DNA of 64,000 nucleotides from Papillibacter cinnamivorans DSM 12816 (GCF_900176335.1 NZ_FWXW01000001.1:372001-436000); one strand, 5' to 3'. Positions 15,326 to 23,992 are shown, numbered from the stretch's first letter. Translations and numbers: made by a program. The notes: generated by a model from the letters alone, not told the origin.

Positions 15326-16042
15326 ATGAAATATATCAGAGCAAACAAATACGCCTGGAACGAGCTCAGAAAGCGGATCATGGGGCCCAATCCCCTGAAA
15401 CTTCTGGAGGAGCTCTGTGCCCTCCATCCCGTTTCCCCCGAAGAAACCGTAATGGACTTGGGCTGCGGCCAGGGGGTCACTTCCGTTTTCATCGTCAGGG
15501 AATACGGCCCGCTGGTCTTCGCCGCCGACTTGTGGATTCCGCCTACCGAAAATAAAAAGTACTTCGACAGCCTGGGGCTCACCTCCCGGCAGATCATCCC
15601 CCTTCAGGCCGAGGCTCACGCTCTTCCCTTTGCCGATGAATTCTTCGACACCGTGATCAGCGTGGATTCCTACCAATACTTCGGGTTGGATCCGGATTAC
15701 CTGGGAAAGCACCTGCTCCCCCTGGTAAAGCACGGAGGATATCTTCTCATCACGGTCCCCGGCATGAAAAAGGACCTCCATGAAAATCTCCCGGCGGAAA
15801 TGCTGCGCTCCTGGCGTCCCGAGGATCTGGATACCATTCACGACGCCGCATACTGGCGGCGCATTCTGGAAAAAACCGGAGAAGCCGAAATCGTCCATCT
15901 CGGGGAGATGGAGGGCAACGAGGAGTGCTGGAACGACTGGCTCTCCTGTGACAACGAGTACGCGGTCAATGACAGGGCCGCCATGGAGGCCGGCGCGGGT
16001 AAATATATGAATTTCCTTGCCATGATCCTGCGGCGGAAATAG
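15326..16042 (+). CDS. Class I SAM-dependent methyltransferase
   Basis: A 238-aa Rossmann-fold methyltransferase with the SAM-binding motif VMDLGCGQGVTSVF, a second acidic strand (FAADLWIPP), the post-motif DTVISVDSYQYFG and the C-terminal segment MEGNEECWNDWLSCDNEYAV. The start at 15326 (MKYIRAN) has AGAGGA at 9 nt; an ATG at 15317 is too close to that site. Because the leader is attenuated like that of a resistance gene, rRNA or drug modification is possible, but the family is also common without such context. Substrate unknown. Confidence 0.82.
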   Translation: MKYIRANKYAWNELRKRIMGPNPLKLLEELCALHPVSPEETVMDLGCGQGVTSVFIVREYGPLVFAADLWIPPTENKKYFDSLGLTSRQIIPLQAEAHALPFADEFFDTVISVDSYQYFGLDPDYLGKHLLPLVKHGGYLLITVPGMKKDLHENLPAEMLRSWRPEDLDTIHDAAYWRRILEKTGEAEIVHLGEMEGNEECWNDWLSCDNEYAVNDRAAMEAGAGKYMNFLAMILRRK

Positions 16043-16056
16043 GAAAAATCGCCTCA

Positions 16057-16080
16057 CGGCGGCAGCTTCGGCTGCCGCCG
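16057..16080 (+). terminator. Hairpin after the methyltransferase gene
   Basis: A perfect 10-bp stem CGGCGGCAGC/GCTGCCGCCG with a TTCG tetraloop, 15 nt past the stop. The following T-tract is weak (CGGTGTTT), so termination may be partial. Confidence 0.55.
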
Positions 16081-16208
16081 CGGTGTTTAATATCCGCTGT
16101 TCTGTTCCGGATTTTTCAGGCTACCAGATTCCTCCTTTTTGTGCTACAATCGGCGTAGTACCCGGCGCGGATCCGGGTAAGCCATACCGGACGAAAGCGG
16201 GAATGACG

Positions 16209-17111
16209 ATGAAATGGAAAGACAGCTTCCACCCCTACGCCGCCACCACGATTGTATTCTGGTCTCTGGCCTATGTCTTCACCCGCCTGGCCCTGCGGTA
16301 TTTCTCCCCTTTTTCCCTGGGCTTTCTGCGGTATCTCACCGCTTCCGTGGTTTTGCTGATCCTTGCGTTCGCGTGGAAGGTTAAGCCTCCGGAAAAGAAG
16401 GATCTTCCGTGGTTTATCGTTGCCGGGGCTTCCGGCTTTTTCCTCTACATGATTGCCTTCAACATAGGCTGCGTAACGGTGAGCTCCTCCACCAGCAGCG
16501 TAATTATTGCCCTCACCCCCGTCATCACCGCGCTCCTTGCCCGCTTCACCATAAAAGAAACCCTGCGTCCCCTGCAGTGGGCGGCCATCGGCGTTTCCTT
16601 TGCGGGGGTCCTGGTTCTGACGGTGCTGCGCGGCGGCCTCGTGGTAAACGGGGGAATCGCGTGGTTGGTCGCCGCCGCGGCGCTTCTGAGCGTTTACAAT
16701 CTCCTCCAGCGCCGGCTGACCCGCGTCTATTCCGCCCTGCAGACCTCCATGTTTTCCATCTTCATGGGGACAGCCATGCTGACCCTGTTCCTCCCCGGAG
16801 CTATCAGCGACCTGAAAAGTGCCCCGGCGGTCTCTTTCCTCTACATTCTGATCCTGGGCGTTTTCTCCAGCACCGTCGCTTTCATCGCCTGGTCCAAGGC
16901 CTTTGCAAAGGCGAAGAACACCTCCTCCGTCAGCAACTACATGTTTGTGACGCCCTTTCTGGCAAGCCTCATGGGGCTTCTCATCGCCGGCGAACCCGTG
17001 GACGCCGCCACCGTCATAGGCGGCGCCGTCATCATCGGCGGGCTTCTTCTCTTCCATTTCGGTGCTGCCCGCAGCGTTATCCCATCCGAAACCGCGCCCA
17101 GCAAAAAGTAA
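16209..17111 (+). CDS. EamA/DMT-family metabolite transporter
   Basis: A 300-aa membrane protein with ten predicted helices in two homologous EamA halves. The first is near WSLAYVFTRLALRYFSPFSL and SSTSSVIIALTPVITALLA; the second near VFSSTVAFIAWSKAFAKAKN and FVTPFLASLMGLLIAGEPVD. It resembles RhaT/YdcZ-type exporters of metabolites or drugs. The start at 16209 has AGCGGGA at 7 nt (ATG 16203 is also possible). An extended -10 TGTGCTACAAT (TACAAT at 16145-16150) lies upstream. Confidence 0.88.
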   Translation: MKWKDSFHPYAATTIVFWSLAYVFTRLALRYFSPFSLGFLRYLTASVVLLILAFAWKVKPPEKKDLPWFIVAGASGFFLYMIAFNIGCVTVSSSTSSVIIALTPVITALLARFTIKETLRPLQWAAIGVSFAGVLVLTVLRGGLVVNGGIAWLVAAAALLSVYNLLQRRLTRVYSALQTSMFSIFMGTAMLTLFLPGAISDLKSAPAVSFLYILILGVFSSTVAFIAWSKAFAKAKNTSSVSNYMFVTPFLASLMGLLIAGEPVDAATVIGGAVIIGGLLLFHFGAARSVIPSETAPSKK

Positions 17112-17149
17112 CGTTTTCCGCTTTTCAGGATCTCCCCGTAAACAAAACC

Positions 17150-17176
17150 CGCCGGAGCAATACGCTCCGGCGAGTT
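17150..17176. terminator. Terminator between EamA and BKACE genes
   Basis: A 9-bp stem CGCCGGAGC/GCTCCGGCG with a 5-nt loop, then AGTTT on the plus strand. The stem sequence is nearly the same as the terminator at 23201-23233. Confidence 0.7.
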
Positions 17177-17291
17177 TATCTGTCCGGTCATGCAAATATG
17201 GTTTCCCTGAAACTATTTGTATTTGCCGCTCATACTTCACGTGAACACCGCAGGGATGGCTACCAGTACCGTCACGGTTTATCCCCGTGGC

Positions 17292-18143
17292 TTATCTGAC
17301 AAGGGGTTTTAAACCGAGAATCTCGCGCGCTTCGGCAGGAGATGCCGGCTCCTTGCCAAATTCTTTCACAATGCGCACCGCGCGCTCTACCAGCTGAGGA
17401 TTGGTAGCCTTTACCCCTTTGGCATAATAAACATTATCCTCCAGTCCGACTCTGATGTGTCCACCTAAAGCCAATGCCGCGTACATAATAGGAAGGTGTG
17501 CGGATCCGACGCCAAAGGCCGACCAGACTGTGCCTTCGGGAAGATGTCTGACTAAATATTGAAGATTCTCCACAGTGGCTTCCATGGCTCCGCCGACGCC
17601 CATTACAAGCTGGCAGTACATAGGAGTATTTAGAACGCCCTTCTTCAGATAGTATTTTGCATTGTTGAGCATACCCATGTCAAATATTTCAACTTCCGGT
17701 TTCACGTTATATTCTTTCATAGTAATTCCTAGTTTTTCAAGGAACTCAGGTCCGTTGTAGAAAACAAAACTGGGCATCCAATTAAAGGTACCCGCATCGT
17801 AAGAAGCAAGCTCCATTTCTTTGATTTCTCTGATGTGCGCCATACGGGTTCCATCGTTTGCGTCAGGATCGCCGGAGGTCGTGCAGTTGATCACAATGTC
17901 GCAGTCGGCCTTCGCTCGAATAAGCGAGACCGTCTTTTTAAATCTTTCCTTGTCCATCGTTCCGATGGCGTTCTCGTTCCGCATGTGCAGATGAACGATA
18001 CTTGCTCCGGCTTTCCAGCACTTGTATGCGTCTTCCGCAATCTCTTCCGGCGTAATTGGGATACTATCATTAAGAGTCTTGGGAGTAATGGCGCCCGTCA
18101 ACGCGGCGGTAATAATAACTCTGTTTTCCAAATCTTTACTCAT
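17292..18143 (-). CDS. BKACE-family beta-keto acid cleavage enzyme (DUF849)
   Basis: A 283-aa TIM-barrel enzyme of the Kce/BKACE family, which condenses a beta-keto acid with acetyl-CoA to give acetoacetate and a new CoA ester. Hallmarks are VIITAALTGAI, the Zn-ligand segment GASIVHLHMRNE, VINCTTSGDP, ELASYDAGTFNW, MGVGGAMEATVENL and the late GHIRVGLEDNVYYAKG, where the glutamate sits in the active site. It is cotranscribed behind a reductase with a 57-bp gap. The substrate class among BKACE subgroups is not readable; the canonical lysine-fermentation neighbours are absent. Confidence 0.9.
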   Translation of the reverse strand: MSKDLENRVIITAALTGAITPKTLNDSIPITPEEIAEDAYKCWKAGASIVHLHMRNENAIGTMDKERFKKTVSLIRAKADCDIVINCTTSGDPDANDGTRMAHIREIKEMELASYDAGTFNWMPSFVFYNGPEFLEKLGITMKEYNVKPEVEIFDMGMLNNAKYYLKKGVLNTPMYCQLVMGVGGAMEATVENLQYLVRHLPEGTVWSAFGVGSAHLPIMYAALALGGHIRVGLEDNVYYAKGVKATNPQLVERAVRIVKEFGKEPASPAEAREILGLKPLVR

Positions 18144-18200
18144 AATTTCACGACCTTATTTTCTATATATTTACGATAACAGGTAGAAATCACATTCTAT

Positions 18201-19226
18201 TTACTCCTGAAAACCGGGCACTTTAAAGTACTTTAGGTTATCCATACTCAGCGGCAGATGTCTGCTCTCGATGCCTGTGATAACCTTGACAACGGTATCA
18301 CAGAACGGAGTAGCGATTCCATATTTTCTGGCAGTGTCACTGACAAAACCGTTAAGCATGTTAACTTCAGTCTTTTTGCCTCTTTCGAGATCCTGCAGCA
18401 TACTGGCCTTAGCTGAGCGCAAACCGTTGTAAATATTGATAAACATCTTCTGGGATACTTCAAAGTCTTCCGGCTTTTTAAACGAAAGCGGGGTAAGATC
18501 ATAGTTGAGAAGAGTATGGAGCTTATGCCCGTCGGCTTCGCACGTTTTTTTTACTTCATTCCCGATATAGCACAGGCAGGCTCTTGCCTTCGGGTTATCT
18601 AAAACCTCACCGAAAGTACAGCCGCAAGCTGCAGACATACCGCTCATGCATGCGTTGGCCACTAGCTTTGTCCATCTGGAATCCATAAGTTCCGATGAAA
18701 TCTCCGCAGGGCCCATATACCCCAGGATTTCCGCAACTTTTTTTATCCGCCCACTGATTTTCCCATCAATTTCTCCAATTTCAAATAGATGGGCCAATCG
18801 GGAAATATCCTGCGTCAGTTCCGAAACGCCGGGTCCAATAAAAGTTGCCCCCCAGAGGACTGTGCCGCCTACGGTTCTGTCACCTCCAACCTTTTCCGCC
18901 ACATACACTTCGGGCACACCGTTCTGCAGGGTGCACACCGTACTGGCAGCATTTAGATGGGGAATAAGATTGCGCAGTACTTCTTCGTTTGTGGTTTGTT
19001 TTGTAAAGAGGAACACCAGATCATAGGTACCTTCCATCTGGCAGGGAGTAAGGGCACTTACTGGGACGGTCATATCTGCAAACCCGATGATTTTCGCGCC
19101 CTTCTCATTGAGCGCTTTGACATGTTCGGTATAAGAATCGATCATATCGACCTTACAGCCGTTCTTTGTCATAAATGCTCCCAAAACGGTTCCCATGGCG
19201 CCTGCTCCAAGAATTGCCACTCTCAT
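18201..19226 (-). CDS. Ketopantoate-reductase-like NAD(P)H dehydrogenase (ApbA/PanE family)
   Basis: A 341-aa two-domain reductase: an N-terminal Rossmann fold with VAILGAGAMGTVLG, then LFTKQTTNEEVL, TLQNGVPEVYVAEKVGGDRTVGG, and the C-terminal helical domain with a lysine in SRWTKLVANACMSGMSAACG and a serine in LRSAKASMLQDLERGKKTEV. The start at 19226 has GGAG at 6 nt. Family members reduce alpha-keto acids; a pantothenate role is unlikely beside a BKACE gene. More likely it oxidises a hydroxy acid to the keto acid cleaved by BKACE, or the reverse. Confidence 0.85.
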   Translation of the reverse strand: MRVAILGAGAMGTVLGAFMTKNGCKVDMIDSYTEHVKALNEKGAKIIGFADMTVPVSALTPCQMEGTYDLVFLFTKQTTNEEVLRNLIPHLNAASTVCTLQNGVPEVYVAEKVGGDRTVGGTVLWGATFIGPGVSELTQDISRLAHLFEIGEIDGKISGRIKKVAEILGYMGPAEISSELMDSRWTKLVANACMSGMSAACGCTFGEVLDNPKARACLCYIGNEVKKTCEADGHKLHTLLNYDLTPLSFKKPEDFEVSQKMFINIYNGLRSAKASMLQDLERGKKTEVNMLNGFVSDTARKYGIATPFCDTVVKVITGIESRHLPLSMDNLKYFKVPGFQE

Positions 19227-19425
19227 ACTTGTCTCCATTCTGCCACTTTGTGGCGTTAAAGTAATATGCCGTTTTACGGCTGGATATGGGAGCTACTCTG
19301 CCAACTGCCAGCCCGTTTTTGACAATATAGGCTCCTTTGTTTTACGTCGGATTAAGGCACTAGGATAGACTGTACAGGGAAAATCGATATCTGTGTACCC
19401 TAATATGTAAAGGAAGTCGAAAATG

Positions 19426-19441
19426 CTGGCATAAGAATTGC
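19426..19441 (+). promoter_or_regulatory. Sigma-54 promoter match facing the regulator gene
   Basis: CTGGCATAAGAATTGC has GG (19428-19429) and GC (19440-19441) separated by exactly ten bases and fits YTGGCA-N6-TTGC. It points toward the activator gene at 19622. Confidence 0.6.
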
Positions 19442-19483
19442 GGTTAAAAACAGTGTGCTTCCGTATCTCATTTCCAATTACAA

Positions 19484-19500
19484 TGCAATCGTTATGCCAG
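19484..19500 (-). promoter_or_regulatory. Sigma-54 promoter match for the reductase-BKACE operon
   Basis: On the minus strand CTGGCATAACGATTGCA has the -24 GG and -12 GC ten bases apart. Predicted start is near 19473, leaving a leader of about 245 nt before the reductase gene. With the 19426 site it forms an inverted pair facing each other. Confidence 0.7.
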
Positions 19501-19621
19501 TATTGCCACTCCGTCCAATTCTTGTTTGTAAATATTGTCGATAAAATTCTCCTGTTGTATTTTTTTATATATAATTAAAATGTAATGCTACTTAAAATTT
19601 GTATAGAATGGAGGATGGAAA

Positions 19622-21028
19622 ATGAAGGACGTCAAGTTTTTTGAAACAATATTGGATAATATGACAGATGGTATTTACATTCTGGACGACAAGGGAAATT
19701 ATATTTTTGTAAACAGCAAATATGTCAACATGACAGGGATTTCAAAAACGCGACTGCTCAGATACAATGTGTATGATTTCTTGAAAGAAGGCCAAATTAA
19801 AGTGCTCATCTCGGATATCGTATACCGCAATAAAAATACGGTCAATATGCTTCAAAATGTAGACATTTCTGGAGGAAAGCATTATCAGCAGCTTGTCATC
19901 TCGACTCCGATATTTGATGAAAAAGGGAATGTGAGGAACATTCTAGCAATCTGCCGAGACGTAACTACCATGAATGACAGTTATCGTAACGCGTTGCTGC
20001 AAGGAGTTATTTCCAACTACGATTCATACAATATGGAGGGAGAAAAAACTTCAGATGCCATTATCTCCGAAAGTGTTGAAATGAAAAACCTACTGGACAT
20101 GGCTAAATATATTGCACAAACGGATTCCGCAGTTCTGCTCTATGGTGAATCAGGGACGGGAAAAGAAGTGGTCGCCAATTATATTCACAGCCACAGCCCG
20201 CGCGGTAAAAATAAAATGGTGATTGTAAACTGTGCCTCGCTACCGGAAAATCTGCTGGAAGCGGAATTGTTTGGATATGAAAAAGGTGCCTTCACCGGCG
20301 CGGCGGCAGAAAAAAGAGGGATCATTGAGGACGCGGATCATAGCACGCTCTTTTTGGATGAAATCAACTCGTTGCCGCTGAACCTACAGGGAAAACTGCT
20401 CCGTGCCCTTGAAACAAAACAGATTATCCGTCTTGGCTCTAATAAAACTCGGTTTATAGATTTTCGTACTATTGCAGCCACTAACGAGGAATTACAAGTT
20501 CTAGTAGAAAAGAAGCAATTTAGGGCAGACCTATTCTACCGGCTAAACGTCATTCCCATGACGATCCCTACCCTCCGGGACCGGCAAGAAGATATCGTTC
20601 CGTTGGCTGAATATTTTCTCAGATATTACTGTGGAAAATATGGTAAAAGTCGCGTGCTCACAGAAAAAACCATCCAAAACATGCTGAATTACAACTGGCC
20701 CGGGAACGTACGGGAATTGAAAAATTTCATTGAACGTGCGGTGGTAATGAGTGCCGGAAACAATATTGAAATCGGAAACATTCAGTCCATAGCTTCAGAC
20801 CAGAGCCATACAAGCGGTCAAAAATACCCTGCCCCTATTTTTTTTGACATGTCTGGGCACTCACAAATGCCGATCAGGGGTATCTCGCTGAACAATTATA
20901 TGGCGCAATGTGAACGTGATTGTCTTCAATATGTGCTGAACTCTACCCGCAGCACCCGTGAGGCAGCGAAAACACTAAATACTACACAATCTCTCATTAT
21001 GCGCAGAAAAAAGAAATATGGTTTATGA
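19622..21028 (+). CDS. PAS-AAA+ sigma-54-dependent transcriptional activator
   Basis: A 468-aa enhancer-binding protein. An N-terminal PAS sensor (about residues 1-120; ILDNMTDGIYILDDKGNYIF) precedes the AAA+ domain (about 145-375) with Walker A GESGTGKE, the sigma-54 contact loop GAFTGA, Walker B STLFLDEINSLP and WPGNVRELKNFIERAVV. A C-terminal Fis-like HTH ends in TREAAKTLNTTQSLIMRRKK. There is no receiver domain, so it probably senses a small molecule through PAS. Flanking -24/-12 promoters on both sides make the reductase-BKACE and lactonase-transporter operons its likely targets. Confidence 0.93.
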   Translation: MKDVKFFETILDNMTDGIYILDDKGNYIFVNSKYVNMTGISKTRLLRYNVYDFLKEGQIKVLISDIVYRNKNTVNMLQNVDISGGKHYQQLVISTPIFDEKGNVRNILAICRDVTTMNDSYRNALLQGVISNYDSYNMEGEKTSDAIISESVEMKNLLDMAKYIAQTDSAVLLYGESGTGKEVVANYIHSHSPRGKNKMVIVNCASLPENLLEAELFGYEKGAFTGAAAEKRGIIEDADHSTLFLDEINSLPLNLQGKLLRALETKQIIRLGSNKTRFIDFRTIAATNEELQVLVEKKQFRADLFYRLNVIPMTIPTLRDRQEDIVPLAEYFLRYYCGKYGKSRVLTEKTIQNMLNYNWPGNVRELKNFIERAVVMSAGNNIEIGNIQSIASDQSHTSGQKYPAPIFFDMSGHSQMPIRGISLNNYMAQCERDCLQYVLNSTRSTREAAKTLNTTQSLIMRRKKKYGL

Positions 21029-21048
21029 TTTTCGCAAATATCTTCATT

Positions 21049-21111
21049 AATTGGAAATATGAATCGGGAGCAACTCAAAATATGAATCGCTCCCGATTCA
21101 TATTTCCAATT
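21049..21111. repeat. Nested inverted repeat, candidate activator-binding site
   Basis: A 23-bp perfect arm (21049-21071) is mirrored at 21089-21111. The loop holds a second copy of AATATGAATCG (21079-21089) that can also pair with the right arm. Three copies of the core ATATGAATCG thus lie in 60 bp, two direct and one inverted. The array is 115-175 bp upstream of the -24 box at 21226, the usual distance for sigma-54 enhancers. It could also terminate the activator transcript, but no T-run follows. Confidence 0.6.
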
Positions 21112-21223
21112 TCGACTCATAAGTTCCTGCAAGCTGCAAGCAATTGATTTAGACATGGCTTATCGTTACTTGCATTTCGGTACGGATCTCCTCCTAAATC
21201 TATTTCCAGTTCAACTGTGTAAG

Positions 21224-21240
21224 TTGGCATGACGTTTGCA
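21224..21240 (+). promoter_or_regulatory. Sigma-54 promoter of the lactonase-transporter operon
   Basis: TTGGCATGACGTTTGCA has GG (21226-21227) and GC (21238-21239) with ten bases between them and differs from the -24/-12 consensus at only one position. It precedes the 71-aa frame, the metallo-beta-lactamase and the transporter. Confidence 0.8.
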
Positions 21241-21313
21241 CATATAAGAGACATACAAAACAATAACGAACTCCGCAGAAAATTAATAGATTCATTATGA
21301 AGGAAAAACATCA

Positions 21314-21529
21314 ATGATTAGATTTACTACTAGATGGTTGGTTAAAAGCGCTGATAAAAAAAATTATCAATACTCCGGGATTATGCTAGATGGTCCAAAA
21401 ACCCGACATGATTTTTATCTGAACGGCAGTATTTACAATAATCAGGATTCTGCTGAAAAAAGAATGGAATCTTCTTCAAATAAGGGCTGCTCCAGAAAGT
21501 CGTATATAAGAGATACCCATCCGCCCTGA
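21314..21529 (+). CDS. Hypothetical 71-aa protein or remnant
   Basis: A 71-codon frame 63 nt after the predicted sigma-54 start, with AAGGAA 8 nt before its ATG. The sequence (MIRFTTRWLVKSADKKNYQY ... MLDGPKTRHDFYLNGSIYNN) is soluble and matches nothing I recognise. The C-terminal third is low in complexity. It may be a remnant, since a 134-bp gap separates it from the lactonase gene. Confidence 0.4.
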   Translation: MIRFTTRWLVKSADKKNYQYSGIMLDGPKTRHDFYLNGSIYNNQDSAEKRMESSSNKGCSRKSYIRDTHPP

Positions 21530-21663
21530 ATAACGGCATGAACATCCAATTTTAAATATACAAAGTAACCGCAGCCCTTGATATATATTCCGATTTTTTA
21601 CTGGAAGTGCTCTGATTCCGAACCATCATACATTATTTAAAACATAGTATTTGGGAGGTTATT

Positions 21664-22482
21664 ATGAATTATTGGAAGATTAAAGCGATTTATGCCGGTC
21701 AGCTGACATTTCCTAAGGTTATTGTGGGGGGCGGGGGCGTAGACACCGATCTGGTTGTTGATTTTCCCTTTACCTGCTTCTTGCTAAGGAATGGGAGAGA
21801 AAATATAATGGTCGATACCGGGATGAAGGACGGATATACCGACCGGATGCAAGTGGGTGACTGTAAACCGAAAGGCTCCACAAAGATGCTTTTAGATGGT
21901 CTTGCGGAGGAAGGGCTGACTCCAAAAGATATTGATGCGGTCATTTATACGCACCTGCATTATGACCATTGCGGAAACGGTCACCTGTTCATGGACGTAC
22001 CAACTTATATTCAAAAAGCCGAGTACGCAAACCTTATGAACCCTTATGGTTTCCAACAAGCCCGTGCGGATTATTTTGAGGATACAAAAGAATGGGTCAG
22101 AAATCTGAGCCAGCTAATTCTAGTAGATGGAAACATCAAACTGAGTAACGGACTCGAGCTATATCTTACAAAAGGGCATTCTCTGGGCGGACAGACGATT
22201 GTTGTTCCCACCGAAAAAGGCCGGTATGTATTGACAGGCGATGTCCCGGCTTCCCTCTGTTGTTTATTCCCAACCTTGGATAAAATGACTCTTATGGATG
22301 GCAGAGTAGTAAATATCACCCCCATTAAAAACCAGCGTTTTCTTATGAGTGCGTTTGCTAATGATTTCTTCGCATCCTATGACAGCCATTATCTCCAGTT
22401 GTCTCTCGGTGAAAAACCTGAACCTGAATACTTTATCACATCGCATGAGCCGGGAAATATATTCCGAAAATACTGGGGTTAA
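21664..22482 (+). CDS. Metallo-beta-lactamase-fold hydrolase, AHL-lactonase-like
   Basis: A 272-aa hydrolase with the dinuclear zinc motif HLHYDH (H97, H99, D101, H102), an Asp-rich strand MVDTGM, a later zinc histidine in LTKGHSLGGQTIVV, LTGDVPASL and a terminal SHEPG. The arrangement follows N-acyl-homoserine lactonase-like enzymes of subclass MBL fold. In this locus it more likely opens a lactone or thioester in keto-acid catabolism than degrades a quorum signal. GGGAGG lies 6-11 nt upstream. It is followed by a transporter in the same operon. Confidence 0.85.
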   Translation: MNYWKIKAIYAGQLTFPKVIVGGGGVDTDLVVDFPFTCFLLRNGRENIMVDTGMKDGYTDRMQVGDCKPKGSTKMLLDGLAEEGLTPKDIDAVIYTHLHYDHCGNGHLFMDVPTYIQKAEYANLMNPYGFQQARADYFEDTKEWVRNLSQLILVDGNIKLSNGLELYLTKGHSLGGQTIVVPTEKGRYVLTGDVPASLCCLFPTLDKMTLMDGRVVNITPIKNQRFLMSAFANDFFASYDSHYLQLSLGEKPEPEYFITSHEPGNIFRKYWG

Positions 22483-22513
22483 ATTTAAGTTATAGAAAGG
22501 AACCAGATCTGAT

Positions 22514-23164
22514 ATGTATGAGAAAGAAATTCAAGTCAAGATCTCAGAAAAGCCATTGAACGGTAATCCCTCTCCGGTCGTAACTCTAGTATTTTCAATC
22601 CTCTGCTTTGTATTCTGGGCAAATTATATGGGGTATCTGAAGGAAGGTTCCATTCTAGCGATCGGTGTATTACAAATTGGGGTTTTCCCCATTTACATCA
22701 TAGGTGCGATAATCCTGTTTACACGGGGAAATGACTTTGCAGGCAATGTCTTTGCAATTTTTGCTACCGCGTTTGGCAGTGCCGCAGGCTTGACCCATGT
22801 TTTGATGATTCTTTCACTAACCCATGGCATCCCATTTGACTATACAATATGCGGTATATTGTTTACTATTATAGGGGCATGTCTTCTGCTCATACTTCCC
22901 GGGCTCCGCTACGCTTCAAAAGTGGACTTTTTGATTTTCCTGTTCGGTGGATTAGGTGTGATGTTTGCTGGTCTTTCCGGTGCAATGTCCGTCCCCGCTT
23001 ACTTTCCCCTGCTTGCAGGATGGTTTTTGTTTATCGATGGTTGTGTCGGGATTTACTCTTTCCTGTCTGGAATGCTTGGTTTTTGCGGTTTGAATATTCC
23101 TACAGGCAAACCGTTTTTCAGCCTTCCAGAAGCTCCGAAGAGTTCTGCCGTCGCAGTGAAGTAA
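22514..23164 (+). CDS. Six-helix transporter, YaaH/GPR1/FUN34-like
   Basis: A 216-aa membrane protein with about six helices. An NPSP motif opens the first helix region, FTRGNDFAGNVFAIFATAFG matches the corresponding loop of YaaH (SatP) acetate/succinate channels, and NIPTGKPFF ends the membrane part. AAAGGAACC lies 9-15 nt upstream. It sits 31 bp after the lactonase gene. If the assignment is right, it moves a short-chain carboxylate, fitting the BKACE locus. An AmiS/UreI-type channel is the main alternative. Confidence 0.6.
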   Translation: MYEKEIQVKISEKPLNGNPSPVVTLVFSILCFVFWANYMGYLKEGSILAIGVLQIGVFPIYIIGAIILFTRGNDFAGNVFAIFATAFGSAAGLTHVLMILSLTHGIPFDYTICGILFTIIGACLLLILPGLRYASKVDFLIFLFGGLGVMFAGLSGAMSVPAYFPLLAGWFLFIDGCVGIYSFLSGMLGFCGLNIPTGKPFFSLPEAPKSSAVAVK

Positions 23165-23200
23165 TCTACTTACGGTTATGTATCCTTTTGTATGCATAAA

Positions 23201-23233
23201 GAGCCCGCCGGAGCAAATTGCTCCGGCGGGCTC
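23201..23233. terminator. Shared terminator, convergent operons
   Basis: A 16-bp perfect inverted repeat (arm GAGCCCGCCGGAGCAA) with a one-base centre. On the minus strand it ends in TTTATG. It lies 36 bp after the transporter stop and 17 bp after the ABC permease stop. Confidence 0.8.
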
Positions 23234-23250
23234 CTCCCGTCTGATCAAAT

Positions 23251-23988
23251 TTATTTGACGTCGCCGTTCATCTTCCGGCGGAATACCGCCACGGCAATCG
23301 CCAAAATTACCGCCGCGTACCCCATTACCCACCACAGGTTCGGCCACAGAGAGCTCCAATCCCCGGCAAGGGCCGCCCTTCCGGCATCCACCGCATGTAC
23401 GAAGGGCAGCGCGTCCGCAACCTTTTTGAATCCGCCGCCCACCAGGTTCAGGTCGAACCAGGTCCCGGAGAGCCACGCGCTCACGTTGGTCAGCAGCGCC
23501 CCGCACACGCCTCCCACCTGCTTGTCGTTGAAGAGGCTCCCGCACAGAAGCCCGATAGCTATAAACAAAACCGCCGCGGGGAAGATGGCCGCTATGGAGT
23601 ACAGAATATGGACATCGACGGGAAGCCCCAGGGCAATGGCCGCGGCAAAGCAGACCGCTGTCTGCGCAACGGCCATGGGCAGCAGGGGCAGGACATATCC
23701 GAAAATAAAGTCCCGGGGCTGCATGGGGGAGGTAAACAGGCGCAGCATGAAGGAGCTGGTCCTGTCCTTTGCGATGAGCATCCCGGAGAACAGGGAGACG
23801 AAGGAAAGCCCGAATACCGCGATCCCGGGGGCCAGCCGCCCGATGGTAAACAGCTCTACGGGGACGTTGGCCTGGATCGCGCTCAGAAGCAGCAGCACGA
23901 TCAGCGGAAACCCGATGCCAAAAGCCAGGTTGAGGAAATCCCGCAAAATCTCCTTGGCGTTGCGGGACGCGAAAACCATCGTTTTCAC
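23251..23988 (-). CDS. ABC-2 type transporter permease
   Basis: A 245-aa permease with about six membrane helices and the ABC-2 architecture (LNLAFGIGFPLIVLLLLSAI; FVSLFSGMLIAKDRTSSFML; a conserved C-terminal helix with WWVMGYAAVILAIAVAVFRR). It follows the ATPase gene with a 4-bp gap, so the two form one exporter. The substrate is not predictable; such pairs export drugs, lantibiotics or lipids. Confidence 0.85.
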   Translation of the reverse strand: MKTMVFASRNAKEILRDFLNLAFGIGFPLIVLLLLSAIQANVPVELFTIGRLAPGIAVFGLSFVSLFSGMLIAKDRTSSFMLRLFTSPMQPRDFIFGYVLPLLPMAVAQTAVCFAAAIALGLPVDVHILYSIAAIFPAAVLFIAIGLLCGSLFNDKQVGGVCGALLTNVSAWLSGTWFDLNLVGGGFKKVADALPFVHAVDAGRAALAGDWSSLWPNLWWVMGYAAVILAIAVAVFRRKMNGDVK

Positions 23989-23992
23989 AGCC

